This document shows, in pieces, positions 23,068 through 34,576 of a DNA stretch of 64,000 bases. Position 1 is the first letter of the stretch. Every line of letters begins with the position of its first letter. The translations under genes and the position numbers were made by a program. A model generated the notes under the pieces. That model worked only from the letters and a program-made list of their open reading frames with translations, was not told where the DNA came from and did not search any database. The DNA lies in assembly GCA_011799875.1 (NCBI GenBank), contig CM022300.1, positions 231,642,903 through 231,706,902 of the forward strand, read 5' to 3'. The DNA is from Thinopyrum elongatum. Its lineage: Eukaryota > Streptophyta > Magnoliopsida > Poales > Poaceae.

Positions 23068-26037
23068 AGCATCCCCAAGCTTAATTCCTGCTCGTCCTCG
23101 AGTAGGTAAATGATAAAAACAGAATTTTTGATGTGGGATGCTACCTAATATACTTATCCATGTAATTTTCTTTATTGTGGCATGAATGTTCAGATCCATA
23201 AGATTCAAAACAAAAGTTTAATATTGACATAAAAACAATAATACTTCAAGCATACTAACAAGGCAATTATGTCTTCTCAAAATAACATGGCCAAAGAAAG
23301 CTTATCCCTACAAAATCATATAGTCTGGCTATGCTCCATCTTCATCACACAAAATATTCAAATCATGCACAACCCCGATGACAAGCCAAGCAATTGTTTC
23401 ATACTTTTGATGTTCTCAAACTTTTTCAACTTTCACGCAATACATGAGCGTGAGCCATGGACATAGCACTATAGGTGGAATAGAATATGGTGGTTGTGGA
23501 GAAGACAAAAAGAAGGAGATAGTCTCACATCAACTAGGCGTATCAACGGGCTATGGAGATGCCCATCAATAGATATCAATGTGAGTGAGTAGGGATTGCC
23601 ATGCAACAGATGCACTAGAGCTATAAGTTTATGAAAGCTCAAAAGAAAACTAAGTGGGTGTGCATCCAACTCGCTTGCTCACGAAGACCTAGGGCAATTT
23701 GAGGAAGCCCATCATTGGAATATACAAACCAAGTTCTATGATGAAAAATTCCCACTAGTATATGAAAGTGACAACATAGGAGACTCTCTATCATGAAGAT
23801 CATGGTGCTACTTTGAAGCACAAGTGTGGTAAAAGGATAGTAACATTGTCCCTTCTCTCTTTTCTCTCATTTTTTTTTTCTCATTTTTTGGCCTCTTTTT
23901 TATTTATTTTTCGTCCGGAGTCTCATCCCGACTTGTGGGGGAATCATAGTCTCCATCATCCTTTCCTCGCATGGGACAATGCTCAAATAATGATGATCAT
24001 CACACTTTTATTTACTTACAACTCAAAAATTACAACTTGATACCTAGAACAAAATATGACTCTATATGAATGCCTCCAGTGGTGTACCGGGATGTGCAAT
24101 GAATCAAGAGTGACATGTATGAAAGAATTATGAATGGTGTCTTTGCCACAAATACGATGTCAACTACATGATCATGCAAAGCAATATGATAATGATGAAG
24201 CGTGTCATAATAAACGGAACGGTGGAAGGTTGCATGGCAATATATCTCGGAATGGCTATGGAAATGCCATAATAGGTAGGTATGGTGGCTGTTTTGAGGA
24301 AGGTATATGGTGGGTGTATGGTACCGGCGAAAGTTGCGCGGCACTAGAGAGGCTAGCAATGGTGGAAGGGTGAGACTGCGTATAATCCATGGACTAAACA
24401 TTAGTCATAAAGAACTCACATACTTATTGCAAAAATCTATTAGTTATCGAAACGAAGTACTACACGCATGCTCCTAGGGGGATAGATTGGTAGGAAAAGA
24501 CCATCGCTTGTCCCCGACCGCCACTCATAAGGAAGACAATCAATAAATAAATCATGCTCCGACTTCATCACATAACGGTTCACCATACGTGCATGCTACA
24601 GGAATCACAAACTTTAACACCAGTATTTCTCAAATTCACAATTACTCACTAGCATGACTCTAATATTACCATCTCTATATCTCAAAACAATCATAAGGAA
24701 TCAAACTTCTCATAGTATTCAGTGCACTTTATATGAAAGTTTTTATTATATCCCTCTTGGATGCCTATCATATTAGGACTAAATTTATAACCAAAGCAAA
24801 TTACCATGCTGTTTAAAGACTCTCAAAATAATATAAGTGAAGAATGAGAGTTCAACAATTTCTATAAAATAAAACCACCATCGTGCTCTAAAAAGATATA
24901 AGTGAAGCACTAGAGCAAAATTGCCTAGCTCAAAAGATATAAGTGAAGCACATAAAGTATTCTAATAAATCACGATTCATGCGTGTCCCTCTCAAAAGGT
25001 GTGTACAGAAAGGATGATTGTGCCAAACTAAAAAGCAAAGACTCAAATCATACAAGACGCTCCAAGCAAAACACATATCATGTGGTGAATAAAAATATAG
25101 CCTCAAGTAAAGTTACCGATAGACGAAGACGAAAGAGGGGATGCCTTCCGGGGCATCCCCAAGCTTAGGCTCTTGGTTGTCCTTGAATATTACCTTGGTA
25201 TGCCTTGGGCATCCCCAAGCTTAGGCTATTGCCACTCCTTATTCCATAGTCCATCAAATCCTTACCCAAAACTTGAAAACTTCACAACACAAAACTCAAC
25301 AGAAAATCTCATAAGCTCCGTTAGTAAAAGAAAATAAATCACCACTTTTGGTACTGTTGTGAACTCATTATTTATTTATATTGGTGTAATATCTACTGTA
25401 TTACAAGTTTTCCATGGTTCATACCCCCCGATACTACCCATAGATTCATCAAAATAAGCAAACAACACAAAGAAAACAGAATCTGTCAAAAATAGAACAG
25501 TCTGTGAAGATCCAAATTGTTCTAATACTTCTGTAACTAAAAAGATTCTGAAAAATCAGGAAAACAGAGGCAATTTGTATATAAATATCTTATAAAAAAT
25601 TCAAGGTTTTTGAACGCTCCAGTGAATTATTAAAATTCTGTGACTGGAAGCAAAAGTTTCTGTTTTTCAGCAAGATCAAATCAACTATCACCGTAAGCCA
25701 TCCCAAAGGTTTTACTTGGCACAAACACTAATTAAAACACCAAAACACATCTAACAAGAGGCTAGATGAAAAATTTATTGAAAAACAGCAAGGAAAAATA
25801 TTGGGTTGTCTCCGAACAAGCGCTTTTCTTTAAAGCCTTTTAGCTAGGCATTAATAATTTCAATGATGCTCACATAAAAGAGAAGAATTGAAGCACAAAG
25901 AGAGCATGGTAAAACATGTGACAAAACACATCTAAGTCTAACATACTTCCTATGCATAGGAATTTTATAAGCAAACAAATTATCAAGGCAAGCAAAAACT
26001 AGCATATGCAAGGAAGAAGAAAGAGACGATAGCAATC
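23068..26037 (-). other. Non-coding 3' internal region of element B
   Basis: Nearly 3 kb without a credible gene, homologous to the A region 8478-10600 and to 1-142. It includes the PPT (23068-23083), two internal PPT-like copies (25153-25169, 25209-25225), and a GGAGACAACCCAATA-type word at about 25,800-25,820, shared with A. Confidence 0.8.
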
Positions 26038-26703
26038 TCAACATGAAGAGAGGTAATTTAGTAACATGAAAATTTCTACAACCATATTTTCTTCTCTCAT
26101 AATAATTACATGTAGGATCAAAGCAAATTCAACAAAATAGCTATCACATAACATATTCTCAACATGATCCACATGCATGCGAAGTTGAAACTCTTCCAAA
26201 ATAGTGGGATTAACATTAACTAAAGTCATGACCTCTCCAAACCCACTTTTATCAAAAATTTCATAAGATTGAACATTCTCCAAATATGTGGGATCTAAAG
26301 TTGACACTCTTCCAAACCCACTTTCAGTATTATTGCAAACATTATTATCAATCTCATATTCATCATGGGGCTTAAATAAATTTTCAAGATCATAAGAAAA
26401 ATCACCCCAATCATGATCATTGCAACAAGTAGTGGACCTAGCAAAACTAGCATCCCCAAGCTTAGGGTTTTGCATATCATTAGAACAACTGACATTAATA
26501 GAATTTATAGTAGAACCATTGCAATCATGCTTTTTATTCAAGGAGCTATCATGAATCACTTCATAAATTTCTTCATCACAATTTTCAGATTCACGAATTT
26601 CAAGCAAAACTTCATAAAGATAATCTAGTGCACAAAACTCACTAGCAATTGGTTCATCAAAATTGGATCTCTTAAAACTATTAGCACGTGGATGAGGATC
26701 CAT
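26038..26703 (-). CDS. Acidic 221-residue ORF of element B, function unknown
   Basis: A single open frame sits where A carries gag-protease. It starts MDPHPRANSF and is rich in Asp/Glu, Asn and Cys, with two similar blocks near residues 125-170 (SGFGRVSTLDPTYLENVQSY and SGFGEVMTLVNVNPTILEEF), suggesting an internal duplication. The C-terminus is hydrophobic. I do not recognise a catalytic domain. Similar frames recur in Triticeae Gypsy-derived repeats, so this is probably element cargo, not a host gene. One PPT-like word lies within the coding sequence (26450-26466). Whether it is translated is unknown. Confidence 0.55.
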   Translation of the reverse strand: MDPHPRANSFKRSNFDEPIASEFCALDYLYEVLLEIRESENCDEEIYEVIHDSSLNKKHDCNGSTINSINVSCSNDMQNPKLGDASFARSTTCCNDHDWGDFSYDLENLFKPHDEYEIDNNVCNNTESGFGRVSTLDPTYLENVQSYEIFDKSGFGEVMTLVNVNPTILEEFQLRMHVDHVENMLCDSYFVEFALILHVIIMREENMVVEIFMLLNYLSSC

Positions 26704-26950
26704 AAACTTTTAGCAAGCGAAGATGCAAGCAAAAAGAAGGCACATGGTAACACAAGCAAACAAATGATCGAACGGAAGAAGGGCGAATAAAAAGGCAAAT
26801 CTTTTCGAAAATCGTTTTAGAAGTGGGGGAGAGGAAAACGAGAGGCAAATGGCGAATAATGTAATGCAAGAGATGAGAGTTTTATGATGGGTACTTGGTA
26901 TGTCTTGACTTGGTGTAGATCTCCCTGGCAACGGTGCCAGAAATTCTTCC
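26704..26950 (-). other. Leader and primer-binding site of element B
   Basis: A 247-bp leader between the 5' LTR and the ORF. At 26921-26942 the minus strand reads TCTGGCACCGTTGCCAGGGAG, a slightly decayed tRNA-Asp-type PBS (A keeps TGGCGCCGTTGCC). The rest is similar to A's leader near 12,720-12,900. Confidence 0.82.
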
Positions 26951-28557
26951 TGCTACTTCTTGAGCTTGCGTTGGTTTTTCCATTGAAGAGGAAAGGGTGA
27001 TGCAGCAAAGTAGAGATAAGTATTTCCCTCAGTTTGAGAACCAAGGTATCAATCCAGTAGGAGACAACGCACAAATCACCGAATACCTGCACAAACGATC
27101 AAACAACTTGCACCCAACGCGATAAAGGGGTTGTCAATCCCTTCACGGTTACTTGCAAAAGTGAGACCTGATAGATATAGATGAAACTAAATAAAAGATA
27201 AAGTATATATTTTTGGTATTTTTGGTTTATAGATCTGAAAGTAAAAGATTACAAAATAGTAGATCGGAAACTAATATGATGGAAAATAGTAGATCGGAAA
27301 CTTATATGATGGAAAATAGACCCGGGGGCCATAGGTTTCACTAGAGGCTTCTCTCAAGATAGCAAATAATATGGTGGGTGAACAAATTACTGTCGAGCAA
27401 TTGATAGAAAAGCGCAAAGTTATGACGATATCTAAGGCAATGATCATGAATATAGGCATCACGTCCGTGTCAAGTAGACCAAAATGATTCTGCATCTACT
27501 ACTATTACTCCACACATCGACCGACTCCTGCCTGCATCTAGAGTATTAAGTTCATGAAGAACAGAGTAACGCATTAAGTAAAATGACATGATGTAGAGGA
27601 ATAAACTCAAGCAATATGATGTAAACCCCATCTTTTTATCCTCGATGGCAACAATACAATACGTGCCTTGCTGCCCCTACTGTCACTGGCAAAGGACACC
27701 GCAAGATTGAACCCAAAGCTAAGCACTTCTCCCATTGCAAGAAAAACCAATCTAGTTGGCCAAACCAAACCGATAGTTCAAAGAGAATTACAAAGATATC
27801 AAATCATGCATAAAAGAATTCAGAGAAGATTCAAAAAATATTCATAGATAAGCTGATCATAAATCCACAATTCATCGGATCTCGGCAAACACACCGCAAA
27901 AAAGTATTACATCGAATAGATCTCCAAGAACATCGAGGAGAACATGGTATTGAGAATCAAAGAGAGAGAAGAAGCCATCTAGCTACTAGCTATGGACCCG
28001 TAGGTCTGAGATAAACTACTCACGCTTCATCGGAAGGGCAATAGGGTTGATGTAGAAGCCCTCCGTGATCGAATCCCCCTCCGGCAGGGTGCCGAAAATG
28101 GTCCCTAGATGGGATCTCACGGGTACAGAAGGTTGCGGCGGTGGAAAAGTATTTTCGTGGATGCTTCTGGTGGTTTGGAAATATATGTGAATATATAGGC
28201 GAAAGAATTAGGTCAGGAAGGTCACGGGAGGCCCACAAGGCAGGGGGCGCGCCCTACCCCCCTGGGCGCGCCCTCCACCCTTGTGGCCGCCTCATGGCTC
28301 CTCCGACTTCATCTCCAAGTCTCCTGGGTGTCTTCTGGTCCAAGAAAAATCATCGCGAAGATTTTATTCAGTTTGGTATTCCTTCTCCACGAAGCTAAAA
28401 AACAAGGAAAAAACAGAAACTGGCATTGGGCTCTAGGTTAATAGGTTAGTCCCAAAAATAATATAAAATAGCATATTAATGCATATAAAACATCCAAAAC
28501 AGATAATATAATTGCATGGAACAATAAAAAAATTATAGATATGTTGGAGATGTATCA
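26951..28557 (-). repeat. 5' LTR of element B
   Basis: 1607 bp, adjacent to the PBS. Compared with the 3' LTR it lacks about 13 bp near 28,370 (one of two gtttgg-flanked segments) and differs by scattered substitutions. Confidence 0.93.
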
Positions 28558-28562
28558 ACAGC

Positions 28563-28945
28563 AGGTCACACCCGGAAGTGGAATCCACAATCTGGTCGAT
28601 GCGCGGCAAGGGAAATGGGTCCTTCGGGCATGCCTTGTTCAGATCCATAAAATCTATGCAAAGCCTGCATTTCCCATTAGCCTTGCGTACCACCACAGGA
28701 TTTGCCAACCATGTTGGATGCAGTACTCCTCTGACCAGACCAGCTGCCTCAAGTTTCTTGATCTCCTCGGCAATAAACTGTTGCCGCTCCAAAGCTTGCT
28801 TCCGGACCTTCTGCTTGACGGGCTGGGCATGCGGGCAAACAGCAAGGTGGTGCTTGATTACCTCCCTGGGAACACCGGGGATATCAGATGGTTGCCAGGC
28901 AAACACATCGATATTCACCCGCAGGAAGGCAACAAGCGCACTTTC
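28563..28945 (-). pseudogene. N-terminal RT segment of element D
   Basis: Contains the start of pol after an amber codon: VFAWQPSDIPGVP, the conserved AAGLVRGVLHPTWLANPVVV and LCIDFMDLNKACPKDPFPLP, then STSGCDLL, where element B interrupts RT. The frame continues at 21453 once B is removed. RT is thus broken by a 7.1-kb insertion between the fingers and the palm. Confidence 0.9.
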
Positions 28946-30562
28946 CTATGTGTCATCAAGGGTGGCACTGATAGTGAAGGTACCATCAGCGCCAGCCAGC
29001 CCTGCCGGGACCTTCTTCACAGCAGGTGCAACAGCTTTGGATCTCTTGCTATTGGAACTCTTTGGCAAGTCATCAACAGGCACAACACACTCTGGAGAGG
29101 CACGCTTCCCGGATTCCTTGCTGGCATCCTTGCTAGCTCTCTTCATTTTCTTACTTTCCTTGGCAGGAGCAGTGGTTTCTGCAGCCTCAGCAGCGACCGC
29201 CTCCAGGTACATCTTGTCCATGCATATGACTGCGTCCTTCTGATCTGACGGAATGGAAACGACTCCTATCGGCCCTGGCATCTTCAAGGTGTTGTAGGCA
29301 TAGTGGGACGCTACCATGAACTTGGCCAGAGCTAGGCGACCAAGGATTCCGTTGTACTGCAAGGGGAGGTCAACCACGTCATACACGATCTTCTCAGTCC
29401 GGTAGTTTGACTCCCCTCCTAACGTCACCGGCAGCGTGATCTTTCCCTTAGGACGACTCCTGCCAGGGTTGATTCCTTGGAATGTGCCAGTAACCTTGAG
29501 CTTCTCATCTGCTATCTGAAGTTTGTTGATGATCTTTGGAGATATCAGCTTCAACTCGGCCCCGCTGTCAACCAACATCTTTGTGACTTTGAGGTTGCGT
29601 ATTGTTGGTGAGACCAACAACGGCAAGCACCCTACCGCGGTGGTGTGGTCAGGGTGATCCTCTTCATCAAAGATGATGGGCCTGCAAGACCACTTGAGCG
29701 GCTTCCAAGAATCTGCCGCTGGCTCCATGGCATTGACTTCACGCGCCCACTGTTTAAGTTGGTGGTGAGAGGAGTGCAGAGATGCACCCTCGTCAATGCA
29801 CAAGGCGTCAGTGGCTTTTTGGAACTCCTGCTCGCTGGTTTCCTCTTCATCTCTTTCATCGGTCTCACCATCGCAATCCTTCTTCTCACGGCCTCTGGCG
29901 GGTTTCCCTTGGGATTGAGCAGCCTTGCCGGGGCGACTTACTCCGCCGCCTCGGCCCTTCCCGCCAGAACCATCCTGGTTTTTCTCCTTATCACGCTTCT
30001 CATACTCAGCCCTCTGCTTCTTGATGAGCTGCTCAACCTGATGACACTCCTGAAGGTCGTGGCCCTTGGTCCTATGGATCTTGCAGTATGGCCCATCACC
30101 CTTCCCAGCCTTCTCGGCAGCCGCGGCCGCCCGACAGTCAGTGCACGCGGCAACCTCCTTACCGGGGGCCTCGGCCTTGGCCTTCTTGCCGGTACTAGGT
30201 GTGCTTGATCCTTCGACGGCCATCACAACTTTCTCCTTGTGCTTCTTATTGCGTTTCTTGTTCTTCTTCTGGTTGGTGGCGTAATCGTCATCGTCTGAAT
30301 CGATGTCGACGCCATCCTCTTCACCGGGAAGTCGCCTTCCCTCCTCTATGCGAGCACACTTATCCACCAGAGTGTATAACTCATTCACAGTCTTGGGCAG
30401 CCATACGTTCATTTTGGAACGTATCCTGCGGTTGCGCACATTGGACTGGAATACGGCTATCACAACTGTTGGGTGGATATCTGGGATGTTCCTGTGCACT
30501 CGACTGAACCTTTGCATGTACTTCCGCAGACTTTCTCCTTCCTTCTGTGAGAGGAGCTGCAA
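28946..30562 (-). pseudogene. Gag C-terminus and aspartic protease of element D
   Basis: A 538-residue open frame. The Gag core (residues 1-75, QRFSRVHRNIPDIHPTVVI) is followed by a basic Lys-rich linker and a zinc knuckle variant Cys160-X2-His163-X4-His168-X4-Cys173 (CKIHRTKGHDLQEC). The protease has MLVDSGAE (Asp332-Ser-Gly) and NGILGR near its C-terminus. It ends at TAG 28946-28948, the same codon as the stop in element E. This is the best preserved gag-protease in the window but it lacks its upstream Gag part in frame. Confidence 0.85.
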
Positions 30563-30613
30563 ATCGCTGGGCCATCCTGGTTCTTGATGGCCGCCCGTAA
30601 AGGCGCCAACAAA

Positions 30614-31925
30614 CTAATGGCATAGGTCAGCCCAAGTTGAGATGGAGTTCTCCGGCAGGTGCATTAGCCAAGACCTCACATTTGGCTTGAGTGCCAAAGG
30701 GAAGTAGTTGGCAAACACCTTCTCATCTCTTCCCCCGAAGTAGTTGGCAAACACCTTCTCATCTCTTCCCCCGGCAGCCTGAACAGCGATGGTGTAGATA
30801 CTTAGGAACTCTGTCGGGTTCAATCTCCCATCGTACTTCTCTGGTATCTCTGGCTTGAATGTGCGGGAAGATGGCCAACGGACTTGCCGCAGTTCACGAG
30901 TGAAGGCGGGGCACCCAACCTCGAAAGGTAGGTACCCACCCTCACTGGGTGTAGGCTCGTCGATGTCGGGGCTGTTGCGCCTATCAGACTGGCGGTGGGT
31001 GTCGCGGCTGCTCGATGGTGACGCGCGCGCCTTCCCCTCGCCTGTCTTCCTGGGCCTGCCGCTGGTCTCGACGTGCTCGAGGGCCGGACGAAGCCATCAA
31101 GACATCGTCAGGCTCTTGATCGCGTGGCTCCGGCCGTGGCCCCTGCGCAGGCTGCCGCGGAGGGCACTGCACCGTGGGGGTGGCCCCTTCGGCACGGCTA
31201 GCAGCGCGGGCTGTTGTCGTCGCCTGGGGAGGCCGTGGTAGGCCAGCTCGCTGTGATCCTCCCGCCTCGACGAAACCAATCAGGCTTTGAATGGTAGCTC
31301 TCCCCTCATCCATCTGATTGGCTGCCGGCAGAAATATCAACAGTAGCTGGGCCCGCGCCATAGCCTCCGAAGTGGTGCTTGGCATGGATGACGACGTAGA
31401 CTGTAGCGTCGCCTTGCTCCTCATGGTGCCAGTAGTAGCTGCGCCGTGTTCTCGTCGTCGTGAGCCCATCGCCAGGGTGGCGTGGTGACGAGGTGGAGGC
31501 GCTTGAGGGCCAGTGGCTATGTTTGGCGCATCGGCTGGGGCAGCTTGTTCCGGGAGTGGCGCACGCCCTGTGGCCGCGCCCGTAGCGGGAGCGGCCGGAG
31601 AGTTGCGATTCGTCCCAGAGCAAGTGCCACCGCTGCGGCTGTGCCCTTCGGCCGGGCAGAGAGGTGCAGACGGAATGATTTCTCCACCCGTACCTTGTGG
31701 AGTGTGGCCGCTGGGATGCTATTGGTGCTGTCCTTCCCCGGTGCCTTCTGCCCTTGTTTCAGCCGCAGGGGAGGTGGTGACGACGCCGCCTGCGCCGGCC
31801 ATGTCCCCTGCAACGTCCATGTCTCTGTGCATCCCCGTAGCCCCCGCGGCGTCGGTGGCCGCGTGCAACGGGGCCTTCGAAGTGGATGGATGCGCTGCAG
31901 CACCGGGCTTCTTCTTGGGCGCCAT
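30614..31925 (-). pseudogene. Gag N-terminal region of element D, frameshifted
   Basis: Starts at 31925 with MAPKKK and an Ala-rich segment, and continues in shifted frames (31306-31623, 30984-31469) to the Gag core at 30614-30823 (NPTEFLSIYTIAVQAAGG). Element E has the equivalent start (43412). A 36-bp perfect tandem duplication repeats 12 residues (GGRDEKVFANYF) within the core. Several frame changes make this part non-functional. Confidence 0.8.
30701..30772. repeat. 36-bp perfect tandem duplication in D gag
   Basis: Two identical 36-bp units (gaagtagttggcaaacacct...), 30701-30736 and 30737-30772. Element E has a single copy, so the duplication is specific to D's line. It preserves the frame. 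Confidence 0.97.
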
Positions 31926-32001
31926 TGACGATGGAGCCGTCGATGAAGAAGATGATGAAGATGACGTGCTGCGTACGCTTCTCGGGTTCGTGCAAGCGCA
32001 G

Positions 32002-32024
32002 CCCCCTACCTAGCGCGCCAAAGA
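32002..32024 (-). other. Primer-binding site of element D
   Basis: The minus strand reads TCTTTGGCGCGCTAGGTAGG immediately after the 5' LTR. Element E has TTTGGCGCGCCAGGTAGG at the same place, so the site is shared with one substitution. Confidence 0.82.
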
Positions 32025-32939
32025 TGTCGTGGGAAACCACGGCCACCTATGGGGCCATCAGCCCCTTGTGGTTCGGCAGGGGGGATAAGCACACTGCACA
32101 AAGAGCGAAGAACATAGCGCAGCACGGCAGAGATCACACGAGTAGTTTTTACCCAGGTTTGGGCCACCGCGAGGCATAAAACCCTACTCCTGCTTTGGTG
32201 GATTGATGGTGGTTGTGGTGGAAATGCAGCGCTCTTGCCCGGCAGGGTTGCCTCGGGGCGAGAGCAGCTACGCGCGTACGAGTGTACAAGGGTCCGAATC
32301 CATTCTCTAGTTGCCATGGCCCTCCTTTTATAGATCAAGGGGTCACCACAGTGGCAAATCAGTCATTGCATACTGGTTAGATAGCAAACAGTGCTATCAT
32401 ACCTAACTCTGCAGTCAGAGCAGGGCGCATTAAATGCGCCGCTTAGTGTCACATTGTGGCGTGCCCGGCAAGCCTTGCTGGGCTGCTCGGCCACCTTTTC
32501 GCCTGTCTGCTTGACACATCTCTGGACGGGTGTCATTTGGAGGTGATTTCCATAGGAAGTGGCAGCCACGTGCCAAATAACAGCCACTTAGTCACTTGGG
32601 GGCTTGACACCACACCGATCGATGACTTGCGTCGCTGTGAGGTGGAGCGGTGGAGCCTTGGCGGGGTGGTTTGCCTTGGCCGTGCCCGGCAGGCCTACCG
32701 GATCGGTCTTGAGGCTTGACTTCAGGGCCATCTCATCCTCGCCAGGCTCACCTGGCCGGCAAGGGAGGCTTTCCCTTAGTGGTGTCTTGCTCATTTAGCT
32801 TGTCTTGGTCTTCTTGTTCTGCACTTTGATTCCTCAAAGATCTAATCTCTCCTTGCTTGGTCTGGACTTGGACATTGCGAGCTTGCCTCCAAGCCTGTGT
32901 ACAGTTTGGGCAACATACCTGGGGTTTGTTGCACCGACA
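32025..32939 (-). repeat. 5' LTR of element D
   Basis: 915 bp with TGTCGG...CGACA termini on the minus strand. A TATAAAA box is at 32326-32332 (minus strand, CTATAAAAGGAGGG), matching E at 43001-43007 and marking the gag-pol promoter. Confidence 0.93.
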
Positions 32940-32944
32940 ATTAA

Positions 32945-34576
32945 CTATACACAATGCATAAGAATGACAATAGTGCTCTCAGGAATGGTGCTTGTTTGAG
33001 AAGGTGATGACTCAACAACAAAAGTAAAATAACATAAAAGTAAATGGATAGGCCCTTCACAGAGGGAAGCAGGGATTTACAGAGGTGCCAGAGCTCGAAG
33101 CTTAAATCAGACATAAATATAATTTTGAGAGGCATGCCTTTCCTCTCAATGTCATGACCGAGATTTTTCAATATCTTCCGTGCTAAACACATTAGTGGTG
33201 GTTCCCAAGCGGAAAGGTAAAGTTTACTCCCCTCAGCCGACAAACACAAGCCATGGCTAACCGAATCCTCGGGTACCCTCCATACCAGCAACTTTCTGGG
33301 GGAGTTTGTTTCATTATTTTTGTGATTTGTTCATGGCACTGGGCATCCCAATTACCAGCCCCTCTCATGTAAGGACAAGTGAATAAACACTTATCATGAG
33401 AATAACCTGCTTAGCATGGAAGATACTAACCGCCCCCTGTCGCTCCATGAGTGGTACATGCACACAAAACAAGGGGTTATTTGAATGTTTAGAGGTGGCA
33501 CATGCAAATTTACTTGGAACGACAGAGTAATACCGCATATAGGTAGATATAGTGGACTCATCCGGAACAACTTTGGTTTAGGGATTTGTATGCACAAGCA
33601 GTATTCCCGCTTAGTACAGGCGAAGTCTAGCAAATAGATGAGAAGAGACCAACTAGAGAGGAGCAACGGACATAAACATGCGTTGTGAATAATTAACATT
33701 GAATACTAGCATGAGTAAGATATAAACACAATGAACAGAAATTTCATGGAGGCTATGTTGGTTTTGAATCAACTACATGCGTGAACATGTGCCAAGTCAA
33801 GCCACTTGAAACATTCAGACGAGGATACCATGCTATCATACTACATCATAACCATTTTAATGCATGTTAACACCCAAGATAAATCATTATCCACTCCTAG
33901 CTAGTTAAACATGGCATGAGCAACTATAATCTCTATTGTCATGATACACATGTTTAATCATAATATGCTGAATCATGGATACTGAGTTAGACATATTTAC
34001 AAAAACAAAAACAAGTTGAGTTCATACCCGCTTTTCCTTGCCACAATCACTTCATCAAATTATTGTCATTATTGCCTTTCACTTGCATGACCAAATGATA
34101 TGAAAATAATAATAGTGCAAGAGTGTCGTGGACTAAGCTGGAATCTGCAAACATTTTATTCGAAGGAGATGACAAATAATATGGGCTCCTTGTTAGATCA
34201 ACAATAATGCATACGAGAGCCACTCAACATTTTCATCGTGGTCTTCTCCTTACGATGACTCAACAAAAGAAAATAATTTCAAAGAAACACACTGAAATAT
34301 TTTTGGAGTTTTAGTTTTTTTCTTGAAGGAATCAAATTAACGAAGGAAAAACAAAAACAAGAAGAACTATTAAACTAGAAAGAAAAACAGAAAAGAAGCG
34401 AAAAATATTTTTGGATTTTCTAAAAGTTTTTCAAACACACAAGAAGAATGCGATAAATAGAAACTGACATGGATTATACAATGAAAGAGGATGAACACCA
34501 ACAACTGGAATAAAATGTGTGAACATGAATATAATGTAGGTGAGAAAACATACTCCCCCAAGCTCAGGCTTTTTCC
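32945..34576 (-). other. Non-coding 3' region of element C
   Basis: About 1.6 kb with no gene visible. Just downstream of the env-position ORF the minus strand has GAGCTTGGGGGAGTATG (about 34,550-34,566), similar to C's real PPT at 14721-14735. Confidence 0.7.

Larger units (their letters stand above)
21459..28557 (-). mobile_element. Element B: non-autonomous Gypsy, inserted in D's RT
   Basis: Minus-strand element with LTRs 21459-23067 and 26951-28557 (1609 and 1607 bp, roughly 3% different by hand count). The TSD is ACAGC (28558-28562) with one mutation in the left copy (ACACC, 21454-21458). Excision restores the RT reading through SGCDLL/SFLDAYSGYHQ. It has no gag, protease, RT or integrase; its only sizeable ORF is 26038-26703. 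LTR ends, leader and 3' region match element A. Confidence 0.92.
15122..32939 (-). mobile_element. Element D: Tat-lineage Gypsy retrotransposon with antisense gene
   Basis: A minus-strand Ty3/Gypsy element flanked by perfect TSDs ATTAA. Own length is about 10.7 kb once the 7.1-kb element B is removed. Order on the minus strand: 5' LTR, PBS, gag, protease, RT, RNase H, archaeal-type RNase H, integrase, then a long 3' region carrying an antisense ORF, then 3' LTR. The extra RNase H after the tether domain is the hallmark of the plant Tat lineage. LTRs are both 915 bp and differ at about 63 positions (about 7%, hand count). Confidence 0.93.

Noticed and set aside
23813..24401. Small ORFs in B's and A's 3' regions (also 8378-9155)
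   Set aside because: Short, not aligned in frame between A and B, and without domains.
28541..30507. Plus-strand ORFs up to 235 residues across D gag-pol
   Set aside because: Mirror frames of the real minus-strand gag-protease and RT; hydrophobic and low-complexity.
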